Below, piece by piece: positions 42,631 through 44,690 of a DNA stretch of 44,690 nt. Every line of letters starts with the position of its first letter. Position 1 is the stretch's first letter. The DNA is from Chromera velia. Lineage: Eukaryota > Sar > Chromeraceae. The position numbers and the translations under genes are program-made. Location: positions 7,501-52,190 of the forward strand of contig JAHBMJ010000261.1 in NCBI GenBank assembly GCA_018398765.1, read 5' to 3'. The notes below the pieces were generated by a model that had not been told where the DNA came from, searched no databases, and saw nothing but the letters and a program-made list of their open reading frames with translations.

Positions 42631-44519
42631 ATGCCAGACGATGAGATCGATTACTACTCGGACCTCTGCGATAACCAGCTGGAGTTACCGGACTTGATTG
42701 GTTCCGATGTTGACGGAGATGCCAGGGGTAAGTACCAGGGGTAATCAGTGACACGCATGCATGCATGGGTAATCACGTGGGCTTGGCATCCCTTAAGGTA
42801 TAGCCACGTACATATACAGATATACATATAGGTTAGTTAGTTAGTTACAGGATGCCTAACCCCAGTTGGAGCGCTAAGCTTCCAGGCGGCACATACATGC
42901 ATGGTTGTTGTTTGTTAAGTCGCCGGTGGAGTTGATCAGTTAATCACTTTCTAGAATTGGGAGATAGACATCAAAGAGACAGGCCGGATGCGAGCGTAGA
43001 AGCGATCAAATGACATTACGGATGAAGAGTTTAGATGTACTTGCACCGGGGAGTGGACAGTTACAATCATTTGAATTAATGGATTCCAGCTGAGCCAGGC
43101 AGTGCAGGAATTCTCTTTCATCCAGCCACTTGGTACATAAAGAAAGTCTATACATGAAGTCATCAACACACCGAATACAAGAATCATGTACACAGAGTTT
43201 ATGGTCGCTACATTCAACAGACAGAGCACTGCTTTCGCCTTGTGGGTTAAATGAGAGCAGACGTAAGAAACCGAACAGAGAGCCGTCGGTTACTGTGAGA
43301 GCAGATCGAGGGAGGGCGGAAAAGGAGTAGAGACCAGAGACGGATTTGTTGTAAAGAAGAAACACAAACATGCGATGAGAGGTCTTGGAGGGAAAAGCTT
43401 GTTGAAGGGGGGTGAGCTTGGTACATGTATTCATTAATGCATACATATAGTAGATGCCTAGGTACATGCATTCAGCCAGTCATGCAGTCAGTTAGCCAGC
43501 CAGCTAGCCAGTCAGCCAGCCAGTCAATCAGTCAGTTAGTCAGTCAGTCAGCTAGTCAGTCAGTCAGTCAGTCAGTTAGCCAGCCAGCCACCAGGTCAGC
43601 CAGCTAGCCAGCCAGCCAGCCAGTCAATCAGCCAGGCAGGCAGCCAGCCAGCCAGACAGCCAGCCAGACTGAACTAGTCAGTCAGCCAGCCAGCCAGCCA
43701 GCCAGTCAGTCACTCACTGACAGTCAGTCAGCCAGTCAGTCAGTTAGTCAGTCAGCCAACCAGCCAGCCAGACAGCCAGACTGAGCTAGTCAGTCAGCCA
43801 GACAGACAGCCAGTCAGCCAGCCTGGCCCACTGCTGGCAGCCAATCAGCCAATCAACCAGCCAGGCAGGCACGTAGGCAGGCAGCCAGCCAGCTAGTTAG
43901 TCACTCAGTCAGCCAGTCAATCAGCCAGCTAGCTGGCCAGCCAGCCAGCCAAGCAGCCAGCTCGCAGCCAGCCAGCCAGCTCGCAGCCAGCCAGCCAGTT
44001 AGCCACTAGTAGGTTAGCCACTCAGTCAGTCAATTACTCAGTCAGTCATGCAGCCAGTCAGCCAGTTAGCTAGTCACCTAACTAACCACGCAGTCAGCTT
44101 TCCGGTCCGTACCTCTCCTACTAGTAGCTCCATTCTTTTTTCCTACTGTGTTGATCAGATTTCTTTCACCTCTCCTCCTTCCTTCTCGCTTTCTGCGTTC
44201 ATGCTTGCACGGTAAGTTGCACCATCTTGTATTTGTTCTCCATTTTCTGGTCCATTTTTTTCTTAGACTACCACTGTGACAGTGTTGATGCTTACACCTC
44301 TCTTCCGCTCTTTTCTCCTTCTGCTTTGACCTCTTCTCCACTCTTTTCCTAGCTCTTTTCTCTTTCTGCTTTGATGCTTATACCTCTGCTCCTCTCCTCT
44401 GTTTCCCTTAATGTTCTCCCGTTCTCTCAATTTTTGGTTTTGCAGACATTGAAGATGATACCAGAGATGACGGTACCGCATGGTACTGCCTATTTTGGAA
44501 TGATCTGCTTTTATACTAA
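42631..44519 (+). CDS. Possible small two-exon gene encoding an acidic 56-residue protein
   Basis: Exon 1 is 42631-42727 (starts MPDDEIDYYSDLCDN, ends at G/GTAAGT). Exon 2 is 44446-44519, after TTTTTGGTTTTGCAG, and reads DIEDDTRDDGTAWYCLFWND to TAA. Phases fit (1 + 2). The product is very acidic with a Trp/Cys-containing end. The 1718-base intron would contain the whole (CCAG/TCAG)n array. AATAAA occurs at 44625. I recognise no family. It could equally be the first exons of a larger gene leaving the window, or a chance pairing of good splice sites. Confidence 0.3.
43006..43467 (-). CDS. Hypothetical open frame, unknown, low confidence
   Basis: An ATG-initiated frame of 153 codons with balanced amino-acid composition, unlike the repeat-driven frames around it. 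It reads through a Cys-rich part (ECSDHKLCVHDSCIRCVDDF). There is no family I can name. It lies antisense within the intron of the tentative plus-strand gene and next to a satellite array, so a retroelement fragment or a chance frame is as likely as a gene. Confidence 0.2.
   Translation of the reverse strand: MYLGIYYMYALMNTCTKLTPLQQAFPSKTSHRMFVFLLYNKSVSGLYSFSALPRSALTVTDGSLFGFLRLLSFNPQGESSALSVECSDHKLCVHDSCIRCVDDFMYRLSLCTKWLDEREFLHCLAQLESINSNDCNCPLPGASTSKLFIRNVI
43465..44097. repeat. (CCAG/TCAG)n satellite array
   Basis: About 630 bases of CCAG and TCAG tetramers with TTAG and ACAG variants. The reverse complement is CTGG/CTGA, the family that forms the arrays at 838-1665 and 2868-3320, so the array is inverted relative to those. 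A block near 43660-43700 (CCAGACTGAACTAGTCAGTC) recurs near 43770-43800, indicating a higher-order duplication of about 110 bases. Confidence 0.9.
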
Positions 44520-44624
44520 CATGTAAGAGTGGGCACCCTCATGTTGACTCCATACCATTAGGGTCTATATCCGAGATGTTTGCTAGACTATAAGAACGAA
44601 TATCTAGCTACACACGAAGACAGA

Positions 44625-44630
44625 AATAAA
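44625..44630 (+). terminator. Possible polyadenylation signal
   Basis: AATAAA in the words CAGAAATAAAGACTC, about 105 bases after the TAA of the tentative small gene. It is only suggestive. Confidence 0.25.
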
Positions 44631-44690
44631 GACTCACGATGAAATCGATCCGTAGGTCCTTATTCCAGAGAAAGTCGTAACTGAGTGGCC

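Noticed and set aside
44520-44690. Possible LTR end at the right edge
   Set aside because: No matching copy elsewhere in the window, and no primer-binding site or TG...CA boundary could be supported.

Overview
The window is a nuclear segment from a eukaryote, not a prokaryote. Its genes are spread out and split by short spliceosomal introns (GT...AG, about 120 to 670 bases). The intergenic DNA is packed with tetranucleotide and dinucleotide satellites and AT-rich tracts. The best guess for the organism is an alga with a complex (secondary or tertiary) red plastid close to apicomplexans, that is, a chromerid. Three things point there: an Ffh/cpSRP54-type plastid SRP54 whose first two exons encode a signal peptide followed by a transit-like, Ser/Arg-rich stretch; a CCCH zinc-finger protein whose extended Cys pattern I associate with alveolates; and a chagasin-type cysteine-protease inhibitor. 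Genus-level identity is inference only.

Layout: 1-10,400 holds no convincing gene. It carries a foldback AT-rich element (about 193-389), a direct duplication (536-853), two large (CTGA/CTGG)n arrays (838-1665 and 2868-3320), a (CTGC/CTGT)n array (4998-5632), a 78/81-bp minisatellite (5867-6989) and an AT-rich stretch (7660-8820). At 10,440-14,352 (minus) lies a six-exon GTP-type phosphoenolpyruvate carboxykinase. It is divergent from a 13-exon plastid SRP54 at 15,183-22,105 (plus), across an 830-base shared promoter region with several TGCATGC motifs. A GC-rich island with a duplicated 27-mer precedes a three-exon, ten-helix EamA/DMT transporter (23,692-25,724, plus), which has one apparent frameshift at a G8 run. 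Convergent to it is a single-exon secreted or plastid-directed protein fusing a CutA1 domain to a chagasin (I42) inhibitor domain (28,017-28,937, minus).

From 29 to 40 kb the sequence is mostly repeat. It includes a 40-bp minisatellite with an exact A-A-B higher-order pattern (30,262-30,618), a 470-bp TG/TATG tract, and a decayed non-LTR retrotransposon 3' end (32,561-33,604, minus) with one in-frame TAG. A CCCH zinc-finger gene (39,908-41,603, minus) follows. The right end holds a small possible two-exon gene (42,631-44,519) whose intron contains a (CCAG/TCAG)n array, which is the reverse complement of the left-end arrays.

The genes have no obvious shared pathway: carbon metabolism, plastid protein targeting, membrane transport, metal/protease-inhibitor biology and RNA binding. 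This looks like ordinary eukaryotic gene order, not an operon. The most novel object is the CutA1-chagasin fusion. The exon models for PEPCK and SRP54 were built by hand from splice sites and reading-frame phase and are internally consistent throughout.
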